A stretch of DNA of 41,007 nt from Pirellulaceae bacterium (GTDB taxonomy: Bacteria > Planctomycetota > Planctomycetia > Pirellulales > Pirellulaceae), in NCBI GenBank assembly GCA_025459265.1, contig JALOQX010000057.1, positions 1-41,007 on the forward strand. Reading direction: 5' to 3'. Made by a program: the position numbers and the translations under genes. The notes under the pieces were generated by a model, which saw only the letters and a program-made list of their open reading frames with translations, was not told where the DNA came from and ran no database searches. Positions 25,146 through 34,300 of the stretch are shown here, piece by piece (the first letter of the stretch is position 1; each line of letters starts with the position of its first letter).

Positions 25146-28100
25146 ATGGCAGAGCTGCAGCGAGGGGCGTCGCGACCTTCGTTCCGGATGGCCGACCGGC
25201 ACCGAGAGGATGGCGCGGCCAAGCGGAGTCGGGCGGTCGGGTTGTTCGTCTGGGGACTGGTGCTCCTGGTCTTCTGCGCGTGGGCCATTTACCAGCTGAT
25301 CCCACACGCCACGCGGACCCACGTGGTGACGGCGGTGGTGCGGTACGACCGCGAATGCGAGCTGACTCCCCTACCCTGGCAGGACCCCGTGTGGCGCGAT
25401 GATCCGACCGCCCTGGCGGACCTGTTGCCGCGCACAAGGTGGACCGGCTTGAAGGACGACGTGATGCGCGGCCAGGGCCTTCTGGACCTCGCTCGGCACG
25501 CTCCCGCGGCATGCGAACTCGGGCCGCGCGATATGCTGATTGTGATGTTGTCAGCGTACGGCAGTGCGGACGCCGGCGAGCCGTGCGTCTTGATGGCGGA
25601 CTTCGAGGCCCGCGGTAATCCCGCGCAGCATGTGCAGCTGTCGCAGCTGCTGGAGGCGATCGCCCGGGTGAAAGCGGGGCCGAAACTGCTGGTGCTGGAC
25701 CTCCTCCCCTTGCCGTTTGACCCGCGTCTTGGCCGCGTGGAGCTGGACCTGCCCAGCCTTGTGGAGTCGGCGGTGACGAAAATGTCGGCGGCGGTCGAAC
25801 CCGACCCGCTGTGGGTGCTGCTCCCCAGTCGGACCGGCGAGCTGCCGCAGGTGTCGTTTGCTGAACGGGACACTCTGTTTGGGCGCGCCGTGCGCGACGC
25901 ACTGGCGGGATATGCCGACCGGCCGGAGTGCCGCGGCGACGGGAACGGACGGGTGAGTGTGGGTGAGCTCTATCGCTATGTGGCCGTTCGGTGTCGTGCG
26001 CGTAGCGGCAATGAACAGACGCCGTTGCTCCTGCGCAGCGGCCGCGGCACCGTCTCCCCGGCGGGCGAGGAGGATGACACGGCGGTGGTGGAAGTGCTTC
26101 CTCCGCGTGACGAGGCCGTGGAGGCCGAACAGAAGACCCCGCTCGACGCGCGTGCGGCGGGCGATGCCGCGCTGCGCGGGCTCACGGTCGCTGAGGGTGG
26201 CGCCGACCGCGCGGCGTCGGACTTGGGACGGAAGGCCGGTGATGCGGCGCTTGCCCCACGCGCGCCTGCCCCTGCTGCCAAGCCGGCGGAACCGGCGGCT
26301 TCGGCCGACAGCGCAGCCGACGCAGCGGCAGGAAAAAAGGAAGGTGCGGGCCAGGGTGCGGCGGCACCCGCACCGGGCGAGCCACCGCAGCCCAAGGCTG
26401 AGGCTGCGCCCCAGTCAGTACTCGCAGCGCCCGTTGCGCAGTTGTGGCAACTGCACGAGGCCTTGGGCGAAGGCCACGATGTGGCCTCCTCGGACGTGCG
26501 GCCGCTGGACTATGCCCCCGCCTACTGGCGCTGGATGGAGGCCCAGCTGGTGGACTGGGATCTGCGGCTCCACTGGGGGTCGCAAGCCGTGGGGAGTGTC
26601 GCCGCGGACCCGCAGAGTCTGTTGGCCGAGCTCAAGGCGGTGCGCCGGGATGCGGACGCCGATCCGACGCTGCTGGCCGCCACACGCTGGCTGCAAGAGC
26701 GGGAGGCTGCGACCCGCCGTGCCACGGAATCCGCGTCGCATCCTCTCCGCCAGCGGGCCGAACGGACGCTGCGCACCTACCTGCGGCTGGTCTACCGCGC
26801 GCGCGATCTCGTGCTCTGGCACGCGCGCTGGACGCTTGTCTCCCCCGCCGCCGTGCCACGCGACCGCGACCGTGCGCTGGCCGACTACCTGCAGCATCTC
26901 GAGTCCTTTGGCGAAGCGCTGGCCGGGCTGCTGCAACGGGCGCAGGTTTCCGCCGAGGACTTTGATCGGGAAGTGCAGCGTCTGGAACAGCAGTTGGGGC
27001 GGCGGGACACACCGCGGAGTCTGCTCGGTGAGTACCACGCGCTGCTCGAGAGCGTTCACACGGATGTTGACCGCGCCTCCACCGACCAGGTGATTTTCGT
27101 CTGCCTCCTGTCGCCCCTGTTGACCCCGGCGCAACGCGAGTCCTTGTACACGCGACTCGCGGCGCAGCAGGTGCCCGACCCCAGCGACCTGGGCCCCGAT
27201 GCCGAGGACCGCTGGGTCGTCATCCGCGAGGACGTCCGGCGGCCGGCCGGTCGGTCGGCTGATGTGGTCGCCCAGTGGTACCTTCGGCTCTGCGCACTCG
27301 GGTCCGGGCGGCGCGCGTCGGACGCACTTCCGAGCGAGGGGATGGAACCACAGTCCCTCCCGGCCGTCGTCGCGCGGACCGTCCAGGACCTGGATCGTCT
27401 GGTCGCCCAGTCGCAGACCACCGTGTCCCAGCGCCTGCAGCTGGAGCTGGCTGCGCGAACGGCGGACCCTCGCGACGTAGAGCGCGGCCGGTTGAACCTG
27501 CCGAACGATTCGCTGGTACGTGTGGAACTGACCTATCCGGACATCATGACCGTGGCGGTCGAGCCCGGCGAGCAACTGGCCCTGCGGCGACTGGGCGAGG
27601 AGGCGGCACGCCTGGTGGTCACGTTGCGCGCGACCGATCCGAACCGCCGCGAGACCGGCTGGAAGCTGGCCTTCAATCCGCAGGAGCTCGCGGTCACGCG
27701 TGCTGGTCAGACGCAGCCGCTCCTGCCCGGCGACCAGCCACGTCTGGCCCTCAGCGCTGGGCAGGCCCAGGTGGAGTTATTGGTCACGCCGCGCGGGCCC
27801 GCCTCGCCCGAACCACGCACCGAATACCTGACGATTGAAACGACGGATGGCGATGCCCCGGCGTCGCGCCGTCTGGCTTGTCTGCTGCCGCGGGACACCG
27901 TGGTCGAGTTGGCGGCGGAAACGCTGGCGCTGGACCGCAGCGGCCAGTGGATTCCGATCGCGCCGGTCCGCTGGGAGATCCCCTTGGAACAGCGGACGCA
28001 CGCCGCGCTGCGGCTCGAGCCATTGCCGAACCGCGAGACGCGGTACGCCTTCCGCCTGCGCAACCGGGGGGAATCCGCGCTGCAGCTCAAGCTGCAGCTG

Positions 28101-29897
28101 GTGGCCGTGCGGCTGCCGGCCGACCTGGTGCGGAGCTGGCCGCAAGGGCGTTTGACGGATGGACGGCGCGTCTTCCAATCCGTCGCCGGGGCACTCTTCG
28201 ATTCCGGTCAGCAACTGCGCCCCGGTCTCCCCGTCCTGGCGGCAGGGGACGTCACGTTGCCAGCTGATGAAGAGGCCCCACTTTTGCTCGCTCCCCCCGT
28301 GCCGGCAGCGGACGCTGCTGCGCCACCTGCGGCGGCCGCCGCGCCGGCCGCGCCCCCGGCGGTGCCGACCGCGACGCCGATTGCCGAGGGACTGCTGGCG
28401 ATCCTCACCGGTCAACGGCCCGAGGAACGCTGGTTGAAGTGGATCGAGATCGCGCCGCTTCACCCGCAGTACCTTGTTGCCGCTCAGGGAGCCCGGCTGG
28501 AACGCGAACGACTGACGGTGACTTTCTTGCCGGGTGCCGCGGCGGCGGCGCTGCCGGGCATCAACGTCTGTCTTGATGAGCAGCCAGGACAGTTTCTGCC
28601 GTTGGGCGCGCCCCAAGTGATCCCGGTGCGATCCGACGAGTTCGAGAAGACGTTGGCCGTCGACGGAGTGCCACGTTCGCTTGTCCTGCGCCCCGCGGCG
28701 GCCGATCCGGCGGACTGGCGCGACCAGCGGCGCGACGTGCGCAACGTCGCACTCAAGGGACTGGTGGGTCAACGTGCCGCTGGGGGCGAGATCGCCTTCG
28801 TCACGCCGGAATTCCGCCTGGCATGGCAACCACCGGCACCGGCGGGTACCGACCCGACGAAGATCTCCTCCCCGCGCATCATCGGCTCGACGCCGCCCGT
28901 CTTCCCAAAACTGCAGTCCCTGCGCTTGGACCTGGCCGTCGACGCGCCACTCAACGCATTCGTACCCGGCAGCCAGGATGAACCTCCCCGCGAATTCGTG
29001 ACCGTGCGCCTCACGCGCGATGACGACGCCCGCACGCTGGTCGAACGATGGTTTTTCGAGGATCGGGTCTGGTCCGGTCAAGGTGAAACCCGCGATGGCC
29101 AGCTCTCGATCCGACTGGACTCGATGGAGGACCTGTCTCTGTCAGTGCCGTCGGGCGGTGACGTGTTCCCCCCCGAATCCGGCGAGTACACGCTCGAGAC
29201 GCGGCTGCAGCTGACGGGCTATCCACCCCTGTCCACCAAGTCGCCAGTGCGGTTGATCGTCGATGCCGACGCGCCGCAACAGGTCGTCGTGCAGGGATTG
29301 CCACCGGCGGTTCCCGAAGGTCGGGAGACGATCACGCTGCGCATTTCGTGCCGCGACTTGACCGGTCCGCGCAAAGTCGCCTACGCCTTTGTCGCCAAAG
29401 CGTCCGACCCGCTGCCGGCAGAGGCCGCCGTGAAAAACGTCACGCCGACCCGGCAGCTGCGCGACCAGTGGTCGGCCGAAATCGTGGTGAATATCGCCGA
29501 CCTGAAAGCAGCACCGAATAACCGATCCAGCAACTACTATTTCAAGGCGCTGGTGTGGGACGAGGCGGAGAACGCGACGGCGATCCCGCCCGCAGACGTC
29601 GAACCACCCGGGCTGCGCGTGCTGCCGCCCGCCATGCCCGCCACCAAAGGCGATCTGACGGTGTTCGTGCGCTGGAAGAAGAACAACGAGGCGATCCCCG
29701 GGGCCAGCGTGACCGTCACCGGACCCGGCGGGCAAAAGCTCGTGCGTGACACAGACGCTGGCGGCAAGGCGACCTTCACCAACCTGGACTTCGGAAGTTA
29801 CACCGTGGAAGCGACCCAGGCTCGTTACAAGGGTGCCCAGACCGTGGAACTCAAAGAAGGTCAGGCGCAGGTCACCATCTTCCCATCGAGCCTGTGA
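25146..29897 (+). CDS. Giant single-pass protein with degenerate caspase-like domain
   Basis: The 1583-residue product has a basic N-terminal tail, one membrane segment (about 31-52) and a long C-terminal part predicted outside the membrane. Residues about 60-300 look like a caspase/metacaspase (C14) fold: DMLIVMLSAYGSADAGEPCVLM (130-150) stands where SGHG carries the catalytic His, and KLLVLDLLP (180-188) where LDAC carries the Cys. Both residues are gone, so it should be inactive. An Ala-Pro-rich linker (about 310-430), a helical region (YWRWMEAQLVDWDLRL) and a long beta-rich region follow. The last 80 residues (IPGASVTVTGPGG, AGGKATFTNLDFGSYTVEAT) look like a carboxypeptidase-regulatory or SpaA-like beta-sandwich. 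ATG 25146, after GGAG, is preferred to 25131. It is divergent from tssK and paralogous in plan to 31347-36224. Confidence 0.8.
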   Translation: MAELQRGASRPSFRMADRHREDGAAKRSRAVGLFVWGLVLLVFCAWAIYQLIPHATRTHVVTAVVRYDRECELTPLPWQDPVWRDDPTALADLLPRTRWTGLKDDVMRGQGLLDLARHAPAACELGPRDMLIVMLSAYGSADAGEPCVLMADFEARGNPAQHVQLSQLLEAIARVKAGPKLLVLDLLPLPFDPRLGRVELDLPSLVESAVTKMSAAVEPDPLWVLLPSRTGELPQVSFAERDTLFGRAVRDALAGYADRPECRGDGNGRVSVGELYRYVAVRCRARSGNEQTPLLLRSGRGTVSPAGEEDDTAVVEVLPPRDEAVEAEQKTPLDARAAGDAALRGLTVAEGGADRAASDLGRKAGDAALAPRAPAPAAKPAEPAASADSAADAAAGKKEGAGQGAAAPAPGEPPQPKAEAAPQSVLAAPVAQLWQLHEALGEGHDVASSDVRPLDYAPAYWRWMEAQLVDWDLRLHWGSQAVGSVAADPQSLLAELKAVRRDADADPTLLAATRWLQEREAATRRATESASHPLRQRAERTLRTYLRLVYRARDLVLWHARWTLVSPAAVPRDRDRALADYLQHLESFGEALAGLLQRAQVSAEDFDREVQRLEQQLGRRDTPRSLLGEYHALLESVHTDVDRASTDQVIFVCLLSPLLTPAQRESLYTRLAAQQVPDPSDLGPDAEDRWVVIREDVRRPAGRSADVVAQWYLRLCALGSGRRASDALPSEGMEPQSLPAVVARTVQDLDRLVAQSQTTVSQRLQLELAARTADPRDVERGRLNLPNDSLVRVELTYPDIMTVAVEPGEQLALRRLGEEAARLVVTLRATDPNRRETGWKLAFNPQELAVTRAGQTQPLLPGDQPRLALSAGQAQVELLVTPRGPASPEPRTEYLTIETTDGDAPASRRLACLLPRDTVVELAAETLALDRSGQWIPIAPVRWEIPLEQRTHAALRLEPLPNRETRYAFRLRNRGESALQLKLQLVAVRLPADLVRSWPQGRLTDGRRVFQSVAGALFDSGQQLRPGLPVLAAGDVTLPADEEAPLLLAPPVPAADAAAPPAAAAAPAAPPAVPTATPIAEGLLAILTGQRPEERWLKWIEIAPLHPQYLVAAQGARLERERLTVTFLPGAAAAALPGINVCLDEQPGQFLPLGAPQVIPVRSDEFEKTLAVDGVPRSLVLRPAAADPADWRDQRRDVRNVALKGLVGQRAAGGEIAFVTPEFRLAWQPPAPAGTDPTKISSPRIIGSTPPVFPKLQSLRLDLAVDAPLNAFVPGSQDEPPREFVTVRLTRDDDARTLVERWFFEDRVWSGQGETRDGQLSIRLDSMEDLSLSVPSGGDVFPPESGEYTLETRLQLTGYPPLSTKSPVRLIVDADAPQQVVVQGLPPAVPEGRETITLRISCRDLTGPRKVAYAFVAKASDPLPAEAAVKNVTPTRQLRDQWSAEIVVNIADLKAAPNNRSSNYYFKALVWDEAENATAIPPADVEPPGLRVLPPAMPATKGDLTVFVRWKKNNEAIPGASVTVTGPGGQKLVRDTDAGGKATFTNLDFGSYTVEATQARYKGAQTVELKEGQAQVTIFPSSL

Positions 29898-30116
29898 GTG
29901 GGCTGGTAAAGTGCACCGTCTGCGGCGACGGTAGGGGTGGCCGAACAACTTCTGCTCATGCTCTCGGGTGATTCCGATAAGGTTCGATGGACGACCAGTC
30001 CGAGAGCGGTGCGTACTGATGCGCATCGAAGCTGAGGCCGATACTCTGGCGGCGGCCACAGGTTCGCCGGAACAGCAACAGGTCGGCAGACCGGCAACGT
30101 GCAGGAAGCAACCTTC
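29898..30116 (+). other. Intergenic region with two stem-loops
   Basis: ACCGTC and GACGGT pair at 29915-29932 around a 6-nt loop, 18 bp after the giant gene's stop. GCTCTCGG (29960-29967) pairs with CCGAGAGC (30000-30007) around 32 nt. Neither has a T-run, so termination is uncertain. CCGATAA (29974-29980) and GCCGATA resemble FliA-type -10 elements but have no fitting -35. Confidence 0.35.
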
Positions 30117-31208
30117 ATGAAAAAGACGCTTTCCGTCGCCCTGCTGGCGACATTGATCGTAGCTCATGCGGCAATCATCGCCACGGCGCAACCTGCGGTG
30201 GCCCCGCCCGCGGCGCCGGCCACGATATGGTCGTTCATGGGGATCCCCCAGGGCCTCAACAAGGTGAACGGCGCGCTCTTTAACCGCCGCGGCAACCTGC
30301 CGTGTCTCGAGAAGAAACCGGCCTTGAAAGGGTTGGCCGACCCGGCCAATCTGTTTTCCGAGAACCCCGCGATCAAGCGCGCCGCGCAAATCAAGCAGGA
30401 GGAAAACCTCAAGCCGCAGAAGATCAAGGCCATCAAGTATCTGGCCAAGATCGGTTGCGGCTGCTACGACAAGGACGGCAGCATAACCAAGGCGATGATC
30501 AGTGCCATGGATGACTGCACGGAGGAGGTGCGGCTGGCGGCCATTGAGGCGGTCAACACCGCCCTGCGCGGTGAGGAATGCGAAAACTGCTCGCAGCGCA
30601 GCTGCTGCAACGAGGAAATCGTCAAGAAACTGGCGTCCATCGTGTACGACCGCGATGAACACGGTTGTTACAAGGAACCGTCGGAACGCGTGCGTGCCGC
30701 GGCGGAAGAAGCCATGTACGCCTGCTGCACGGGCCGCGGCCCGCTGATCATCGAAGAACCGTCCGCCGAGCCGCAGCCGGCTGAGCCGCGCCCCGATGCG
30801 ACGGACGACGCGCCTCCCGCTCCGCCAGCCGAGGCCCGCCAACCGGACGAGACTGATGCGCGCTTCGTCTCCTCGCGGCGCACGGCGCACCGGCAGTTGG
30901 GACCGCGGCCTCCGGCGGCCGACGTCGCCACAGCGGATGCGCCAGCCCCAGCCATCGCCCGGCCGGCCCAAGGCCTGACGATCCTCGTCGACCTGGCCAA
31001 ACAGGAGGCGCGCCTCGTGTTGCCCGAGTCGTGTGACGTGGTGCCGGTCGGTACGCGGCTCGAAGTCTACGATGCCCGCAATCGTGAGCAGCCGATTGGT
31101 CAGCTGGAAGTGCGTGCCCTGCAGCAGGGAACGTTGATCGCTAAGCCGGCCAACGGTCTCGATCTGTCCTTGATTGGCCCCGGCACGATCGTCCGCCGCG
31201 TGCGATAG
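30117..31208 (+). CDS. Secreted Cys-rich HEAT-like repeat protein
   Basis: The 363-residue product starts with a signal peptide (MKKTLSVALLATLIVAHAAIIATAQ). Residues about 85-210 are helical repeats with HEAT-like pairs (KIKAIKYLAKIGCG, EEVRLAAIEAVNTAL, ERVRAAAEEAMYACC) and clusters of cysteine (CGCYD, ECENCSQRSCCNEE, YACCTG), suggesting disulfides or metal binding outside the cytoplasm. An Ala-Pro linker leads to a C-terminal beta domain (GLTILVDLAKQEARLVLP to GPGTIVRRVR). I recall similar proteins as common in planctomycetes, but their function is unknown. ATG 30117, with AGGAAG eight bases upstream, is chosen over 30099. It lies between the two giant genes, so a shared exported complex is plausible. 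Confidence 0.78.
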   Translation: MKKTLSVALLATLIVAHAAIIATAQPAVAPPAAPATIWSFMGIPQGLNKVNGALFNRRGNLPCLEKKPALKGLADPANLFSENPAIKRAAQIKQEENLKPQKIKAIKYLAKIGCGCYDKDGSITKAMISAMDDCTEEVRLAAIEAVNTALRGEECENCSQRSCCNEEIVKKLASIVYDRDEHGCYKEPSERVRAAAEEAMYACCTGRGPLIIEEPSAEPQPAEPRPDATDDAPPAPPAEARQPDETDARFVSSRRTAHRQLGPRPPAADVATADAPAPAIARPAQGLTILVDLAKQEARLVLPESCDVVPVGTRLEVYDARNREQPIGQLEVRALQQGTLIAKPANGLDLSLIGPGTIVRRVR

Positions 31209-31274
31209 TGCGGCAGGAGCGTCTCGCCACGACGTACATCGCGCCGCGCTGGTCGCGTCACGGCTGAAAAACCC

Positions 31275-31303
31275 GTGATTACGGAGCGGCTCACTGCTAT
31301 AAT
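31275..31303 (+). promoter_or_regulatory. Candidate extended -10 promoter for the second giant gene
   Basis: TGcTATAAT at 31295-31303 is a perfect extended -10. The hexamer 17 bp upstream (GTGATT, 31275-31280) matches the -35 at only three positions, which an extended -10 can offset. It lies about 44 bp before the ATG at 31347. The 138-bp gap holds no clear terminator. Confidence 0.6.
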
Positions 31304-31346
31304 TCGGCACGACTTGCATGTGCCGCAGCAGGAGAGGAGCCGCCTG

Positions 31347-34300
31347 ATGCCTGAGAATCCGCGTGATCGATCGCGTGAGCCGCAAGCCGACGCGCGCCGT
31401 CCTGATTTCCGGCGTCGCGGACCGCCTCCGACGGCCACGCGACACGAGCCCGCGACATCGAGCTGGCAGGTTTACTTTCTCGGGCTTCTGGCGCTCGTGG
31501 CGGCCATCACGCTGGTGCTGTTTGTCGTGTGGCCGTTCCTGCAGACGCCGGTCCCGTTCGTCGCGGTTGCCTTGCATTACCACGACTGGCCGCTTGCGCC
31601 CAACAGCCTGGCACAGGAAGATCTGGAGAGTTTCGAGCAGGCATTTGGCAACTACAAGAACGTCTCGTTCGTGCGGAGCGAGCCGACGGAGTTCTCGGTG
31701 CCCTGGCTCGCACGCCAGCTGGAGACGACGCGGCCGGGTGGTCCGCGGCGGTTGGCCAAGGGGCGCCGTGGCGTGATCGTGTACCTGAGCGGACACGGCC
31801 TGGTCGACGATCGCGGTGACGCCTGCTTGCTCGTGCCAGGCGAGCCCTGGGCCGCCTACCTGCAGCTGGATCAGGAGAGTCCGGCCCGGGTCCGGGTGGC
31901 CGATGTGCTGCGCACGGTGTGCGAGGCGGAGCCGCTGCGCGGCGTCGACAAACTGGTCGTGCTCGATGTCGGCAAGATGGAGGTCAACTGGAGCCTTGGC
32001 TGGCTGCACAACACCTTTGCGTCGGCCGTGCGGCGCGCCCACGAGGCCGCTGGCGACCCGCATCTGGCCGTGCTGTGCGCGACGGACGACGGACAACGTG
32101 CCTGGACCGACCTGAGTTTACGCGGCTCGGTCTTCGGACACTTCTTCCGCACCGGCCTGCGGGGTGCTGCCAGCGGCGATGATCGGACACTGATGCTGCG
32201 CGAGCTGCACACCTACCTGGAGCGGGAGGTCGCCCGCTGGGTGGACCAGCGATTCGGTGCCCAGCAAGGACCGGTGCTGGCGGCCGCTCCCGATTTCGAC
32301 TTTCCGCTTGCCTACGCCGCACCGGATGACAGTCCGCCGCCCGACCCGTGGCAGGTCAACGAGTCCATCGCCAGGAGCCAGCCGCTGTGGGACAAATATG
32401 CCCAGCTGTGTGCGGCCGCGCGGCGTACTGACGGGGAGAGTTCCGACACACCGAGCGGGCAGGTACCGCTGCCCGCCTGGTCGGAGGATGCCCGCCACTT
32501 CGCCGCGATCCAGGGCCGTCTGGTGCGGTACCAGGAGCTGGTAATGGCCGGCGCCGCGTACCGTGGCGACGCCGAGCAGCTGGAGGCGGAACTCGACCGG
32601 GAACTCACCGCCACACTCCGTCGTCTGGCCGACGGGAACACGGGTCAGCAGGCGATCGTGCCACTGGGGAGTCTGGCGGCCAGCGAGCCAGTTGCTGGGG
32701 ATCAGGTCGCGGCCGCATTTGGAGCCTGGGACGCCTTGCGCGCGCAGCCGCCCGCCGAGGGCGCCGGGCCGCCGCCGCTCCCGCCCGAGGCGCGGGCGGC
32801 GTACGATGCGGCGTGCGCGTTTGCCTACGCCCGGGCACGCAACGAACTGGCGGCGGCGACCGATGAAACCTGGCCCGCCAACGTGGCCCGCTACCTGCGG
32901 TTTGTCGAGGAACAGCGCGATGCGTCGGCGGGACCGGAGCCGGCGGAACTCCAGTTGCTCCAGTGGGGTGTCCGACTGCTCGAGGGCCCCCGCCGCGCTC
33001 AGGCACTCGGGCGCGCCATGGAAGTCCGCCATGCGCTAGAGTCGACCACCGCGGTGGCCGACCCGCGGGTGGCGTATTGGCTGGCGGCGCGCTGGGACGA
33101 GATGTCGGCCCAGGTCCGCACTGCGGAAGACCGACTGTTCTCGGCTGGCGACACCGCCGCCGAACTGATCCCGCCGTGGGATGCGCTGTGGGCCCCGGAC
33201 GGCGGCGGCCAGTTGGCGGCATGCCGGGACCTGGGTGATGGGCTCACACGCGCGCACGCCGCGCGCGATCTGGCCTGGGCCTGGCTGCCTCCGCTGGGCG
33301 TCTGGCTCGACGCGCGCGCCCGCGTGCCGCACCCGCTGCCGGACACCCCGCCGACAGTGCGTCTGGCCGAGAGCTGGCAGGCGGCTGTCGCGGCGGCGCA
33401 CGAACTGGATGGCATGCTGCTGCGCAGCCTGCGCGCCCCGCCAGCGGAACGCGCCGCGTCCGCCGCGTCCGTTCCACCAATCGCGCAACAGTTGACCAAG
33501 TCGATCGACGCGTTGCTGGACGAATATAACAGCGAATGTGCCGCACTGTTGCGGCCGGGGGAGAACCCTCAATGGCGAGCGCAGATGGATGCCGCGTTGC
33601 GTGTGGTCGTGCCGACGGCTCCGCGCGAGCGGCGGAGCGAGCTGTGGCGCACGTTTGCCGCCACGAGCTCGTCGACCACCCCGCCGCGTTCCTCCGCGTC
33701 CCAGGCAACATCCGCGAGCACCGCGGCGAGCCCGGACGCGTCCGCGCCCGCCCTTTGGGGCCGGCACCCGGCCCTGCGACTGCTGACGCCAGACCATGCG
33801 GAGACCTCCCCGCCGGACGGTGTCGTTGCCGCCGGCATAGACGCCGCCGGCGCCGAGGTGCGACGGCTGTTGCGCGCGCGGAACGGGAGCGTCCAGCAAG
33901 CCGCGGCGCGGGCGGACGAAGCCCTGAGCCAGACACCGCTGGCAGAGCCCGATCGCGTGCGGTTGGGCTGGGTCGAAGCGGATGCGTTGGTCCGGCCGGC
34001 TGCGGCGCTCACCTGGGGGGATCCGGCCGCCGTCAACCCGGGTGTCACGCTGCGTGCTTTCGATCGGTACGTCCAGTTGCTGCGCTTCGCGCAACGACGC
34101 CTGGACGACTTCTGGGGTGCAACGCCGGAGCCGGGCGGAGCCAGCCCGTTGTTTGCCGCCAGCTGCGCGCAGTTGCTGACGCGTGCCGATGACGTGCGAC
34201 GCACGTTGCTCGCCCGGGCAGATCACGTCCGACCCTACCAGCAGGAGGTGGAACGTCGGTTGCTTGCCCGCAAGGAAGCCCGACTGGATTTGGCCGTCGC

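Noticed and set aside
29974..30040. FliA-type promoter (CCGATAA / GCCGATA) before the HEAT-like gene
   Set aside because: The -10-like strings have no TAAA-type -35 at the right distance, so chance is more likely.
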